Below, piece by piece: positions 34,745-43,570 of a stretch of 64,000 nt of DNA. The stretch lies in the NCBI RefSeq assembly GCF_003609835.1, contig NZ_AP017898.1, positions 1 through 64,000 of the forward strand. Reading direction: 5' to 3'. This DNA is from Sphingopyxis sp. FD7 (GTDB lineage: Bacteria > Pseudomonadota > Alphaproteobacteria > Sphingomonadales > Sphingomonadaceae). A program made the translations under genes and the position numbers. Each line of letters begins with the position of its first letter. Positions within the stretch are counted from its first letter, which is position 1. The notes beneath the pieces were generated by a model. That model was given only the letters and a program-made list of their open reading frames with translations. It searched no databases and was not told where the DNA came from.

Positions 34745-36649
34745 ATGGCCAAAGTGATCGGGATCGACCTCGGCACCACGAACAGCTGCGTCGCGGTGAT
34801 GGAAGGCGGCAAGCCCAAGGTTATCGAAAATGTCGAAGGCACGCGCACGACGCCCTCGATCGTCGCCTTTGCCAAGGACGGCGAGCGGCTGATCGGCCAG
34901 CCGGCGAAGCGCCAGGCGGTGACCAACCCCGAAAACACCATCTTTGCGGTGAAGCGCCTGATCGGCCGCCGCTTCGACGATCCCATGACCAAGAAGGACA
35001 TGGAGCTCGTCCCCTATTCGATCGTCAAGGGATCGAACGGCGATGCGTGGGTCAAGGCGGGCGGCGAGGATTATTCGCCCTCGCAGATCAGCGCCTTCAT
35101 CCTTCAGAAGATGAAGGAAACCGCCGAAGCCTATCTGGGTGAAAAGGTGGAGCAGGCGGTGATCACCGTCCCCGCTTACTTCAACGACGCGCAGCGCCAG
35201 GCGACCAAGGACGCGGGCAAGATCGCGGGCCTCGAAGTGCTGCGCATCATCAACGAGCCGACCGCGGCCGCGCTCGCCTATGGCCTCGACAAGTCGGAGA
35301 ACAAGACGATCGCCGTCTATGACCTTGGCGGCGGCACCTTCGACATTTCGATCCTCGAGGTCGGCGACGGCGTGTTCGAGGTGAAATCGACCAACGGCGA
35401 CACCTTTCTGGGCGGTGAAGATTTCGACAGCAAGCTCGTCGAGTTCCTCGCCGACACTTTCAAGAAGGATGAAGGCATCGACCTGCGCGGCGACAAACTG
35501 GCTTTGCAGCGGCTGAAGGAAGCCGCCGAAAAGGCGAAGATCGAACTGTCGTCGGCCGCGACGACCGAAGTGAACCTGCCCTTCATCACCGCCGACGCCA
35601 ACGGGCCGAAGCACCTCGTCAAGACGATCACGCGCGCCGACCTCGAACGCCTTGTCGAGGATCTCGTCAAGCGCACGCTCGAACCGTGCAAGAAAGCGAT
35701 CAAGGACGCCGGGGTCAGCGCCAAGGACATCGACGAGGTCGTGCTGGTCGGCGGCATGACGCGGATGCCGCGGGTGCGCGAAGTCGTGAAGGATTTCTTT
35801 GGCAAGGAACCGCACACCGGCGTCAACCCCGACGAAGTCGTCGCGATCGGCGCGGCGATCCAGGCGGGCGTGCTGCAGGGCGACGTCAAGGACGTGCTGC
35901 TGCTCGACGTGACGCCGCTCTCGCTTGGCATCGAGACGCTGGGCGGCATCATGACCAAGATGATCGACCGCAACACGACGATCCCGACCAAGAAGAGCCA
36001 GGTCTATTCGACCGCCGACGACAATCAGTCGGCGGTGACGATCCGCGTGTTCCAGGGCGAGCGCGAAATGGCGGCAGACAACAAGCTGCTCGGCCAGTTC
36101 GACCTGGTCGGCATCCCGCCCGCCCCGCGCGGCGTTCCGCAGATCGAGGTGACGTTCGACATCGACGCCAACGGCATCGTGTCGGTCCACGCCAAGGACA
36201 AGGGCACCGGCAAGGAACAGCAGATCAAGATTCAGGCTTCGGGCGGCCTCAGCGACGCCGATATCGAACAGATGGTCAAGGACGCCGAGCAGTTCGCCGA
36301 AGAGGACAAGAAGCGCCGCGAGGCGGCCGAGGCGAAGAACAATGCCGAGAGCCTCGTGCACACGACCGAACGCCAGCTCGCCGAACATGGCGACAAGGTG
36401 GACGGCGCGCTGAAGTCCGAGATCGAGGCCGCGATCGCCGAAACCAAGACCGCGATCGAGGGTGGCGACGCCGCTGCGATGACCGAAAAGGCGGGCGCGT
36501 TGGCGCAGGTCGCGATGAAGCTGGGCCAGGCGATCTATGAAAAGGAACAGCAGGCCGCGGCATCGCCCGACGCCGACGCCGGCGAGAGCAAGGCCGACGA
36601 AGATGTCGTCGATGCCGAATTCTCCGAAGTCGAAGACGACAAGAAATAA
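34745..36649 (+). CDS. dnaK: Chaperone DnaK (Hsp70)
   Basis: 634 residues, full length. The ATPase domain opens with [19 protein letters not shown] and contains [23 protein letters not shown] and the [10 protein letters not shown] region; the substrate domain follows the [14 protein letters not shown] linker, and the C-terminal lid ends in an acidic tail [16 protein letters not shown]. It folds and protects proteins in an ATP cycle with DnaJ and GrpE. A heat-shock promoter lies upstream and AAGGA precedes the ATG. dnaJ follows after 118 bp that contain a repeat. Confidence 0.98.
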   Translation: MAKVIGIDLGTTNSCVAVMEGGKPKVIENVEGTRTTPSIVAFAKDGERLIGQPAKRQAVTNPENTIFAVKRLIGRRFDDPMTKKDMELVPYSIVKGSNGDAWVKAGGEDYSPSQISAFILQKMKETAEAYLGEKVEQAVITVPAYFNDAQRQATKDAGKIAGLEVLRIINEPTAAALAYGLDKSENKTIAVYDLGGGTFDISILEVGDGVFEVKSTNGDTFLGGEDFDSKLVEFLADTFKKDEGIDLRGDKLALQRLKEAAEKAKIELSSAATTEVNLPFITADANGPKHLVKTITRADLERLVEDLVKRTLEPCKKAIKDAGVSAKDIDEVVLVGGMTRMPRVREVVKDFFGKEPHTGVNPDEVVAIGAAIQAGVLQGDVKDVLLLDVTPLSLGIETLGGIMTKMIDRNTTIPTKKSQVYSTADDNQSAVTIRVFQGEREMAADNKLLGQFDLVGIPPAPRGVPQIEVTFDIDANGIVSVHAKDKGTGKEQQIKIQASGGLSDADIEQMVKDAEQFAEEDKKRREAAEAKNNAESLVHTTERQLAEHGDKVDGALKSEIEAAIAETKTAIEGGDAAAMTEKAGALAQVAMKLGQAIYEKEQQAAASPDADAGESKADEDVVDAEFSEVEDDKK

Positions 36650-36660
36650 GGATGATCTTC

Positions 36661-36748
36661 ACCCGTCATGCCGGCGAAAGCTGGCATCGCTCTCGGCAAG
36701 GCACCGCCGGACCGGCAGCGACCCCGGCTTTCGCTGGGGTGACGGGTT
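36661..36748 (+). repeat. Repeat family C, copy 3 (diverged), between dnaK and dnaJ
   Basis: CGTCATGCCGGCGAAAGCTGGCA and the inverted CCCCGGCTTTCGCTGGGGTG flank an inner pair of CCGG motifs. It fills nearly the whole gap between dnaK and dnaJ and could change the relative stability of the two messages. Confidence 0.75.
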
Positions 36749-36767
36749 GAAGAAGGGGCTTTGAAGC

Positions 36768-37895
36768 ATGTCGCTCGACATCGATTATTACGAATTGCTC
36801 GAATGCGATCGCAGCGCCGACGAAGCGACGCTGAAGGCAAGCTATCGCAAGCTGGCGATGAAATATCACCCCGACAAGAATCCGGGGTGCAAGGACAGCG
36901 AAGCGCGCTTCAAGGCGATCAGCGAGGCCTATGACTGCCTGCGCGATCCCCAGAAACGTGCGGCCTACGACCGCTTCGGCAAGGCCGGCGTGAATGGCGG
37001 CGGCGGGTTCGGCGGCGGGCATGGCGCCGATTTCGGTGACATTGGCGATATTTTCGAATCGATTTTCGGTTCGGCGTTCGGCGGCGCGCGGCAGCAGCGT
37101 GGCCCGGCGCGCGGCGCCGACCTGCGTTACGACATGGAGATCCGGCTCGAGGACGCCTTCACCGGCGTAACGCGTGAGATCGAGGTCGATGTCGCCACGC
37201 GTTGCGACGCTTGCGACGGATCGGGGGCGAAGCCCGGCACGCGCACGCATCGCTGTTCGACCTGCGGCGGCCATGGCAAGGTGCGCGCGCAGCAGGGCTT
37301 TTTCATGGTCGAGCGCACCTGCCCGGCGTGTCAGGGCGCGGGCGAGGTCATCGCCGACCCGTGCGGGCAGTGTCATGGCGAGGGCCGCGTCGACCGGCGC
37401 AAGCGGCTCACCGTCACCATCCCGCCGGGGGTCGACGAAGGGACGCGCATCCGCCTGTCGGGCGAGGGCGAAAGCGGCGCACGCGGCGCGGCGCCGGGCG
37501 ACCTCTACATCTTCCTCCACATGGCGCGGCACAAGGTCTTCGAGCGCGAGGGCACGACCTTGTTCACGCGCGCGCCGATCAGTTTCACGACCGCGGCGCT
37601 CGGAGGCTGCATCACCATTCCGGGGCTCGACGGCCGCAAGCACGACATCGCGATCCCGGCGGGAATCCAATCGGGCAAGCAACTTCGCCAGCGCGGCGCG
37701 GGGATGCCGGTGCTCAATGGCCGCGGTCACGGCGACCTCGTGATCCAAATCGATGTCGAGACTCCGACGCGGCTGACCGCAAAGCAAAAGGAGTTGTTGC
37801 AAGCGTTCCGGGAGACCGAAACCGGCGAGGAATGCCCGGCAAGCCAGGGTTTTTTCGGTCGCATCAAGGATATGTGGGACGAGTTGACCGATTGA
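36768..37895 (+). CDS. dnaJ: Chaperone DnaJ (Hsp40)
   Basis: 375 residues, the canonical type I form: J-domain with HPD at 34-36, a Gly/Phe-rich linker (about 75-100), four CxxCxGxG zinc-binding repeats (CDACDGSG, CSTCGGHG, CPACQGAG, CGQCHGEG at about 145-205), and two C-terminal beta domains. It recruits substrates and stimulates DnaK ATPase. It shares direction and presumably the heat-shock promoter with dnaK. AAGGGG precedes the start. Confidence 0.97.
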   Translation: MSLDIDYYELLECDRSADEATLKASYRKLAMKYHPDKNPGCKDSEARFKAISEAYDCLRDPQKRAAYDRFGKAGVNGGGGFGGGHGADFGDIGDIFESIFGSAFGGARQQRGPARGADLRYDMEIRLEDAFTGVTREIEVDVATRCDACDGSGAKPGTRTHRCSTCGGHGKVRAQQGFFMVERTCPACQGAGEVIADPCGQCHGEGRVDRRKRLTVTIPPGVDEGTRIRLSGEGESGARGAAPGDLYIFLHMARHKVFEREGTTLFTRAPISFTTAALGGCITIPGLDGRKHDIAIPAGIQSGKQLRQRGAGMPVLNGRGHGDLVIQIDVETPTRLTAKQKELLQAFRETETGEECPASQGFFGRIKDMWDELTD

Positions 37896-37980
37896 TCGGC
37901 AGCGGGGCGCATTCCGGGTAGCCGCCATGGCGCGGGGCGCGGGGCTGGACAAGCCGACGCCGCTCTGGTGAAGCACGCGC

Positions 37981-38685
37981 ATGGCCGAGGTCAAACTGCA
38001 TCCCGACTGGATCGCCCGCATCGGCGGCGAGTTTGCGCAGCCCTATATGGCGGCGCTCAAGCAATTCCTTGCCGACGAGCGCGCCAAGGGCAAGACCATC
38101 TATCCGCGACCGCGCGACTGGTTCGCGGCGCTCGACGCGACGCCGCCGGGGCAGGTGCGCGTCGTGATCCTGGGCCAAGACCCCTATCACGGGCCGGGGC
38201 AGGCGCATGGGCTTTGTTTCTCCGTTCAGCCCGGCGTGCGCGTGCCACCGAGCCTCGTCAACATCTATAAGGAATTGCGCAGCGATCTGGGCATCGCGCC
38301 CGCGCCGCACGGCCATCTGGCGCATTGGGCGCGGCAGGGCGTGCTGCTGCTCAACAATTGCCTGACGGTCGAGGCGGGACAGCCGGCGTCGCATCAGGGC
38401 AAGGGGTGGGAGAAGTTCACCGACGCCGCGGTCGCCGCGGTCGCCGCCGATCGGGCGCCCAAGGTGTTCATCCTGTGGGGCAGCCATGCGCAGAAGAAGG
38501 CGGCAAATGTGCCGGGGCTGGGGGCGGGAAGCCCGCACCTGATCCTGCGCGCGCCGCACCCCTCGCCGCTGTCGGCGCACAACGGCTTTTTCGGGTCGCG
38601 GCCGTTCAGCCAGGCCAATGCCTTCCTCGAGGCGCAGGGTCGCGGCGCGATCGACTGGCGCTTGCCCGACAGTCCCGACGCATGA
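37981..38685 (+). CDS. ung: Uracil-DNA glycosylase, family 1
   Basis: 234 residues. The water-activating motif GQDPYHG (Asp67) and the DNA-intercalation/catalytic motif HPSPLSAHNGFFG are both intact, with VLLLNNCLTVE between them. Ung removes uracil from DNA as the first step of base-excision repair. It lies 85 bases after dnaJ and 10 bases before the TSUP gene, so it may be transcribed with the latter. Confidence 0.97.
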   Translation: MAEVKLHPDWIARIGGEFAQPYMAALKQFLADERAKGKTIYPRPRDWFAALDATPPGQVRVVILGQDPYHGPGQAHGLCFSVQPGVRVPPSLVNIYKELRSDLGIAPAPHGHLAHWARQGVLLLNNCLTVEAGQPASHQGKGWEKFTDAAVAAVAADRAPKVFILWGSHAQKKAANVPGLGAGSPHLILRAPHPSPLSAHNGFFGSRPFSQANAFLEAQGRGAIDWRLPDSPDA

Positions 38686-38695
38686 GCCGGGCCGG

Positions 38696-39454
38696 GTGAG
38701 CCTGCTCGCCGATCCGGTGACGCTGGTGGTGCTGATCGCCGCGGTGATCCTGCTTGGGATGGCGAAGGGCGGGCTCGCAGGCGTCGGCGCGCTCGCGACG
38801 CCGCTCGCCGCACTGGTGCTGCCGCCCGCGACCGCGGCGGCGCTGCTGTTGCCGATCCTGATCGTCCAGGATGTCATCAGCGTCTGGTCTTTCCGCAAGA
38901 CGTGGGACGGGTGGATCATCGGCTGGATGCTGCCGGGCGCGGCGGTGGGAATCCTGGCGGGCTACGCTTATGCCGAGCGGGTGAACGAGGCACGGCTGAT
39001 GGCGGCGCTGGGCGCGATCACGCTCGCCTTCGGCCTCTATCGCCTGTGGGTCGAGCGCGGCGGGCGGATCGTCGCCGCATCGCGCTCGCCGGGCTGGGTC
39101 GGGACGATCTTTGGCGCCGTCATGGGGCTGACGAGCCAGATCGCCCACGCGGGCGGGCCGCCGTTCCAGATGTGGGTGACGCCGCGCAAGCTGCCGCACC
39201 TGAGCTTCATCGGGACGAGCGCGATCCTGTTCGCCATCGTCAACTGGATGAAGGTGCCCGCCTATCTGGCGCTCGGGGCCTTTCCGCATGAGGTGGTCGT
39301 CGCGGCGCTGCTGCTGATGCCGCTCGCGATCGTCTCGACGCTGCTCACGGTGCGCTGGATGAAGGCGATGCAGCCCGAACGCTTTTATGCGCTCATCTAT
39401 GGGCTGATGGTGCTGCTTGGCGCGAAGCTGCTCTGGGACGGGCTTGGCGGATGA
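38696..39454 (+). CDS. TSUP-family (TauE/SafE) membrane transporter
   Basis: 252 residues with about eight hydrophobic segments and the TSUP pattern: an N-terminal [21 protein letters not shown] and a second-half repeat [23 protein letters not shown] proteins export or import sulfite, sulfoacetate or other organic anions. The GTG at 38696 is chosen as start from the first hydrophobic helix; the ribosome-binding site is weak. Its end overlaps the next gene by four bases (ATGA). Confidence 0.85.
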   Translation: MSLLADPVTLVVLIAAVILLGMAKGGLAGVGALATPLAALVLPPATAAALLLPILIVQDVISVWSFRKTWDGWIIGWMLPGAAVGILAGYAYAERVNEARLMAALGAITLAFGLYRLWVERGGRIVAASRSPGWVGTIFGAVMGLTSQIAHAGGPPFQMWVTPRKLPHLSFIGTSAILFAIVNWMKVPAYLALGAFPHEVVVAALLLMPLAIVSTLLTVRWMKAMQPERFYALIYGLMVLLGAKLLWDGLGG

Positions 39455-39912
39455 GCGTGCCCGTCATCCTTGTCGATGCCGACGCCTGCCCGGTGAAGGA
39501 GGAAATCTATCGCGTCGCGTGGCGGCACGGGGCCAGGGTCAAGGTCGTGAGCAACAGCCGGCTGCGTGTGCCCGACCACCCGCTGATCGAGCGGGTGGTG
39601 GTGTCGGACGGCTTCGATGCCGCCGACGACTGGATCGCCGAAGCAGCCGACGCGCAGAGCATCGTCGTCACCGCCGACATATTGCTCGCCGATCGCGCGC
39701 TGAAAGCGGGTGCGAGCGTCCTTGCGCACAATGGCAAGCCCTTCACGCCGGCGTCGATCGGCCCCGCGATCGCGACGCGCGCCATCATGGCCGACCTGCG
39801 CGCCGGGATGGGTGAGGGGTTGGGCGGGCCGCCGCCCTTTTCAAAGGCCGATCGCTCGCGATTTTTGCAGGCGCTCGACGCGGCGCTGGTGCGGATCAAG
39901 CGGCAAGCGTAA
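39451..39912 (+). CDS. YaiI/YqxD family protein (DUF188)
   Basis: 153 residues with the DUF188 signature [16 protein letters not shown] at the start, [18 protein letters not shown], and [13 protein letters not shown]. The fold is related to PIN-like/NYN nucleases with conserved acidic residues (D9, D11), but the cellular role is not known. Its start overlaps the TSUP stop, so translation is probably coupled. An intrinsic terminator follows. Confidence 0.92.
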   Translation: MSVPVILVDADACPVKEEIYRVAWRHGARVKVVSNSRLRVPDHPLIERVVVSDGFDAADDWIAEAADAQSIVVTADILLADRALKAGASVLAHNGKPFTPASIGPAIATRAIMADLRAGMGEGLGGPPPFSKADRSRFLQALDAALVRIKRQA

Positions 39913-39931
39913 TTTTCTTTCCTTCAATTTG

Positions 39932-39951
39932 AGTCGCTTGCGACTATTTTT
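39932..39951 (+). terminator. Intrinsic terminator after the DUF188 gene
   Basis: AGTCG-CTTG-CGACT forms a short stem-loop followed by ATTTTT, 20 bases after the stop. The stem is short, but the T-run is unusual in this GC-rich DNA. Confidence 0.6.
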
Positions 39952-40044
39952 GACGCGAGTGACGGCGATCACCGCGGAGCGTGGGGGCGTGCGGCACAAG
40001 CGGTGCATCGGGGCCGACCCGAACCCGTTTTGAAAGGAATGACC

Positions 40045-40230
40045 ATGACCAGGAAGCTGATCCTCGCCCCCGCCCTCGCGCTCGGCCTTGCGCTGACGGC
40101 GACCCCCGCCATGGCCCAGTCGGCGCAGCCCGCGCAGGGCGGCATGGTGATCGCGTCGAATCCGATCCAGATACTGATCGGCCTGCTGCTCCCCGCAGTG
40201 CAGAAGGTTCGCGACGCCGCGTCGCGCTGA
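40045..40230 (+). CDS. Tiny secreted protein with pseudopilin-like segment
   Basis: 61 residues, unrecognised. A clear signal peptide (KLILAPALALGLALTATPAMAQ) is followed by a short linker and a C-terminal VIASNPIQILIGLLLPAVQK plus VRDAASR. That stretch closely resembles the end of the N-terminal helix of DUF1559-type pseudopilins of Planctomycetes (consensus ILIGLLLPAVQKVREAA), yet no pilin body follows. The start at ATG 40045 fits AAGGA 7-8 bases upstream. It could be an amphipathic periplasmic or membrane-active peptide. A terminator stands between it and the upstream gene, so it likely has its own promoter. Confidence 0.7.
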   Translation: MTRKLILAPALALGLALTATPAMAQSAQPAQGGMVIASNPIQILIGLLLPAVQKVRDAASR

Positions 40231-40364
40231 TTCGATCCGATCCTTGGCATTTGGTCCGGCTCGTCGGACCGGACACCGGCCCTTCCGCCGTCGCGACCCC
40301 GGCGGGAGGGCTGTTTGCGCGGGCGCGGCTTGACCGCGCGGCGCGGGCGCGACATGCTTCGCCC

Positions 40365-40703
40365 ATGGCGCAGCGCTATGCGAGCTTTGCCGATTTCTGG
40401 CCCTTTTACCTGCGCGAGCACAGCAAGGCCTCGACGCGCGCCTTGCATTATGTCGGGACCAGTCTCGTCGTCGCGATTGCGGTGGGCGTGGTGCTGTCCG
40501 GGCGGTGGGGTTGGCTGATCGCGCTGCCGCTCGCAGGTTATGCCTTTGCGTGGGTCGCGCATTTCGCGGTCGAGAAGAACCGGCCGGCCACCTTCACCTA
40601 TCCGCTATGGAGCCTCGCCGCTGATTTCAGGATGTGGGCGCTGTGGCTGACCGGGCGGCTCGGCCCCGAACTCGACCGCGCGGGAGTGGCGCGGCGGAAT
40701 TGA
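40365..40703 (+). CDS. Mpo1-like (DUF962) membrane protein
   Basis: 112 residues with the DUF962 pattern: FADFWPFYLREHSKASTRALHYVGTS, then two hydrophobic segments (about 34-50 and 52-70), AWVAHFAVEKNRPATFTYP and WSLAADFRMWALWL. Yeast Mpo1 is an Fe(II) dioxygenase acting on 2-hydroxy fatty acids; the conserved histidines (HYVGT, HF) are present, so a similar lipid role is possible. No strong ribosome-binding site is visible. OsmC follows 48 bases on. Confidence 0.85.
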   Translation: MAQRYASFADFWPFYLREHSKASTRALHYVGTSLVVAIAVGVVLSGRWGWLIALPLAGYAFAWVAHFAVEKNRPATFTYPLWSLAADFRMWALWLTGRLGPELDRAGVARRN

Positions 40704-40751
40704 CAAGCGTAAGCGAAAAGGCGCGCTGATCCCAGCCAAGGAGACATTGCC

Positions 40752-41180
40752 ATGACCGTCAACCGCGCATCCGCCCGCTACGAAGGCTTCGGCAAGGAGG
40801 GCAGAGGGTCGATCACGACCCGATCGGGCGTGCTCGAGGAGCAGCCCTATGGCTTTGGCACGCGCTTCGAGGGGCAGCCGGGGACGAACCCCGAGGAGCT
40901 GATCGCCGCGGCGCACGCCGCCTGCTTCACCATGGCGCTTTCCTTCGGGCTCGCGCGCGCGGGCTATTCGGGCGACACGCTGGAGACGAGCGCGGCGGTG
41001 ACGCTGGAGCAGCAGGACGGCGGCTTTACGATCACCAGGTCGGCGCTGACGTTGACCGCCAAAGTGCCGGGGATTGGTGCCGAAGAGTTTGCGGCGCTCG
41101 CCGCCGAGGCCGAAAAAAATTGCCCGGTGTCGAAGCTGCTCAACTGCGAAATCACGCTCGAGCATCGACTTGAGAGTTAG
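40752..41180 (+). CDS. OsmC-family peroxiredoxin
   Basis: 142 residues with both redox cysteines of the OsmC/Ohr fold: Cys58 in AAHAACFTMAL and Cys124 in EKNCPVSKLL. The overall pattern (GTNPEELIAAAHAACF) fits the OsmC branch, which reduces organic hydroperoxides using dihydrolipoyl or other thiols. AAGGAG precedes the ATG. The TAG stop codon is shared with the edge of a family G repeat, which forms the 3' end of the message. Confidence 0.93.
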   Translation: MTVNRASARYEGFGKEGRGSITTRSGVLEEQPYGFGTRFEGQPGTNPEELIAAAHAACFTMALSFGLARAGYSGDTLETSAAVTLEQQDGGFTITRSALTLTAKVPGIGAEEFAALAAEAEKNCPVSKLLNCEITLEHRLES

Positions 41181-41265
41181 ACCCTGTTTCAGCAAGATCG
41201 AAGCGACGCGCCCAGCGCGGCTCGCTGGAGGATCTCGTCGCTTCGATCTTGCTGAAACAGGGTCT
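41179..41265 (+). repeat. Long inverted repeat family G
   Basis: AGACCCTGTTTCAGCAAGAT then CGAAGCGACG at the left is mirrored exactly by CGTCGCTTCGATCTTGCTGA plus AACAGGGTCT at the right, a stem of about 30 bp around a 27-base centre. It starts within the osmC stop codon. A decayed short relative abuts the comM stop. Confidence 0.85.
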
Positions 41266-41353
41266 GGGTGCACCGGGCGGCGATAAGCGCTTGATCTCAA
41301 CCGTGCTTGAGCTTTCATAAGATGCTCCATTGATTCGCAATGGAGCCCCGATC

Positions 41354-42232
41354 ATGCTGCACCAACCCACCGCCGCCGCGTCCGATTCCGTCCATGCCGG
41401 GGACGAAACGGCCCCCGACGCCTTTCTGGCACGCTATCTGGCGCGGATCGGCTATCGCGGCGCGCTCGCGCCGACGCTCGACGTTCTTGCGGCGTTGCAG
41501 GCGGCGCATATCGCGGCGATCCCGTTCGAGGCGATCGACGCGCTGACCGGCGCCGGGGTCGACATCGGCGCGGCGGCGGTCGAGGCCAAGCTGATCGGCC
41601 AGCGGCGCGGCGGCTATTGTTTCGAGCAGAACGGCCTGTTCCTGCGCGCGCTGCGCGCGATCGGCTTTGAGGCCGAGGGACTGATCGGCCGGGTGCGCTG
41701 GATGCTGCCCGACGATGCGCCGCCGACGCCGCGGTCGCATATGGTGGTGCGCGTGAAGATCGACGGCCGCGCCTGGCTCGCCGACGTCGGTTTTGGCGCC
41801 GCGGTGCCGCCGCAGCCGCTGGCGATGGACGACGAGGCGCCGCAGCCGACGCGCCACGAAAGCTATCGCATCGTCCGCCAGGGCGCCGAATGGCAGGTCG
41901 CGGCGCTGATCGAAAGCGAATGGCGGACGCTCTATCGGATCGAGGACGCGCCGCCCCCGGCGATCGATTATGAGGTCGGCAACTGGTACACTTCGGCGCA
42001 TCCCGATTCGCATTTCCGCCACCAGCTGATCGCCGCGCGGACGAGTGCCGAGGCGCGCTATGGCCTTCGCGACAACCGGCTGACGGTGCGGCTGGCCGAC
42101 GGGCGGATCGACCGCCGTTACCTGACCGCCGACGAGATCGAACGCGTGCTGGCGGAGATTTTCCTGCTGCCCGTCGCGCGCCACTGGCGCCCGGCGATCG
42201 AGCGTGCCGCGACCGCCGAAATCGCCGGATAG
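41354..42232 (+). CDS. nat: Arylamine N-acetyltransferase
   Basis: 292 residues with the NAT catalytic triad Cys89 (RRGGYCFEQN), His129 (PRSHMVV) and Asp144 (WLADVGFG), as in all active NATs. The enzyme transfers acetyl from acetyl-CoA to arylamines and hydrazines through a cysteine thioester. I prefer ATG 41354 because TGGAG lies 9 bases upstream; a TTG at 41330 would add 8 residues without support. It is followed closely by the broken sulfotransferase gene. Confidence 0.93.
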   Translation: MLHQPTAAASDSVHAGDETAPDAFLARYLARIGYRGALAPTLDVLAALQAAHIAAIPFEAIDALTGAGVDIGAAAVEAKLIGQRRGGYCFEQNGLFLRALRAIGFEAEGLIGRVRWMLPDDAPPTPRSHMVVRVKIDGRAWLADVGFGAAVPPQPLAMDDEAPQPTRHESYRIVRQGAEWQVAALIESEWRTLYRIEDAPPPAIDYEVGNWYTSAHPDSHFRHQLIAARTSAEARYGLRDNRLTVRLADGRIDRRYLTADEIERVLAEIFLLPVARHWRPAIERAATAEIAG

Positions 42233-42615
42233 CAGCGGCGATGACGACGGCGGCGATTTGCGCTATGTCCGATGCGGGAGGGCTTCATCATGCAGCACAT
42301 GATTCCGCCGCGCGTGCGGCCGGCGACGCGCCCCGTGCGTTCATGGGCGTTCGATAGCGCGGGGTGGGACGATTTCCCGCTGCGCCGCGACGATATTGTC
42401 ATTTCGACCTATCCCAAATGCGGGACGACGTGGATGCAGCGCATCGTCGGGATGCTGGTCTTTGGCAGCCCCGCGCCCTTTCCCGTCCAGGATAGCTCGC
42501 CCTGGCCCGATTTCCGCCTGATGCCGCTCGAGGCGACGATGGCGCTCGCCGAGGGGCAGACGCACCGCCGCTTCATCAAATCGCACCTGCCGTTCGACGC
42601 CCTTCCGGTGCATGA

Positions 42616-43570
42616 GAGCCTGATCCGAAATTAAGTTGAGTGGTGCCAGCGGGTTAGCTTGACGCGAGCCCAAGTCGCTGATTCACGGGGTTTTGCAACA
42701 AACTTCGGGAGTTCAACGATGTGGACCGACACCACCCGGGCGCAGTATGCCCGTGCCGACCTGGCTTTGCCAAGCGATTTGACCGATGCGGAATGGGCCG
42801 TGCTGGAGCCGTTACTTCCGGGCCCTTGCTGTGTAGGGCGACCGCGCAAATGGCCGCTGCGGCGGATCATCGAGGCGATCCTGTATCTGCTGCGCGGTGG
42901 GCTGCCCTGGCGGATGTTGCCGCCCTGCTTTCCTCCGGTCTCGACGGTGCGGCGCTGGTTCTATCTGTGGCGCGACAATGGTCTGTGGCTCTCGCTCAAT
43001 CACGCCCTGCTGCTGATCGGGCGGGAAGCCCTCGGGCGCGAGGCTTCTCCGAGCGCTGGGGTCATCGACAGCCAAAGCGTGAAAACCACGGAAAGCGGCG
43101 GGCCTTGCGGCTATGACGCAGGCAAGAAGATCAAGGGCCGCAAGCGACACATCGTGACCGACACCGAGGGCAATCTCGTTCATGCCGTGATCCACACCGC
43201 TGACGTGCAGGATCGCGATGGCGCGCCGTTTGTTCTGGCCGAGATCATCCGCCGTCACCCTTGGCTCAGGCACATCTTCGCCGATGGCGGCTATGCTGGC
43301 GACAAGCTTCGCCAGGCGCTGCGCAAGATCGGGAAGTGGACGGTCGAGATCATCAAGCGATCCGACCATGCCAAGGGCTTCGAGGTCCTGCCCAGACGCT
43401 GGGTGGTCGAGCGGACCTTTGCGTGGCTCGGTCGCAACCGCCGCCTCGCCAAAGACTTCGAGCAGACCATCGCATCGGCAACCGCGTGGCTGTTCATCGC
43501 CTCAATTCAGCTCTTCGTCCGCCGTATCGCAAGAGCATGAAATCTATCGCGATAATTTTGAATCAGACTC
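42616..43570 (+). mobile_element. IS5-family insertion sequence (IS1031/IS427-like), 955 bp
   Basis: Terminal inverted repeats GAGCCTGATCCGAAATTA (42616-42633) and, on the other strand, GAGTCTGATTCAAAATTA (43570-43553) match at 15 of 18 positions. The flanking target duplication is TGA (42613-42615 and 43571-43573), which fits the T-N-A target of the IS1031 subgroup. One transposase gene fills the element. Both ends and the DDE gene are complete, so it may be active. Confidence 0.92.
42719..43540 (+). CDS. IS5-family DDE transposase
   Basis: 273 residues in one frame. It starts WTDTTRAQYARADLALPSDL and TDAEWAVLEPLLP, the IS5 N-terminal pattern, followed by LLRGGLPWRMLP. Catalytic residues are visible as VIDSQSVKTTE (first Asp), IFADGGYAGDK (second Asp) and the C-terminal RWVVERTFAWLGRNRRLAKDFE (Glu). 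GGGAG precedes ATG 42719. Unlike IS427 members with a frameshifted pair of frames, this gene is uninterrupted. It acts on its own 18-bp terminal repeats. Confidence 0.95.
   Translation: MWTDTTRAQYARADLALPSDLTDAEWAVLEPLLPGPCCVGRPRKWPLRRIIEAILYLLRGGLPWRMLPPCFPPVSTVRRWFYLWRDNGLWLSLNHALLLIGREALGREASPSAGVIDSQSVKTTESGGPCGYDAGKKIKGRKRHIVTDTEGNLVHAVIHTADVQDRDGAPFVLAEIIRRHPWLRHIFADGGYAGDKLRQALRKIGKWTVEIIKRSDHAKGFEVLPRRWVVERTFAWLGRNRRLAKDFEQTIASATAWLFIASIQLFVRRIARA

Noticed and set aside
34049-36388. Very long open frame antisense to dnaK (about 780 codons), with a protein-like length
   Set aside because: Antisense frames through dnaK are a known by-product of its codon use in GC-rich genomes. Only the last 177 codons, outside dnaK, match a real family (PCu(A)C).
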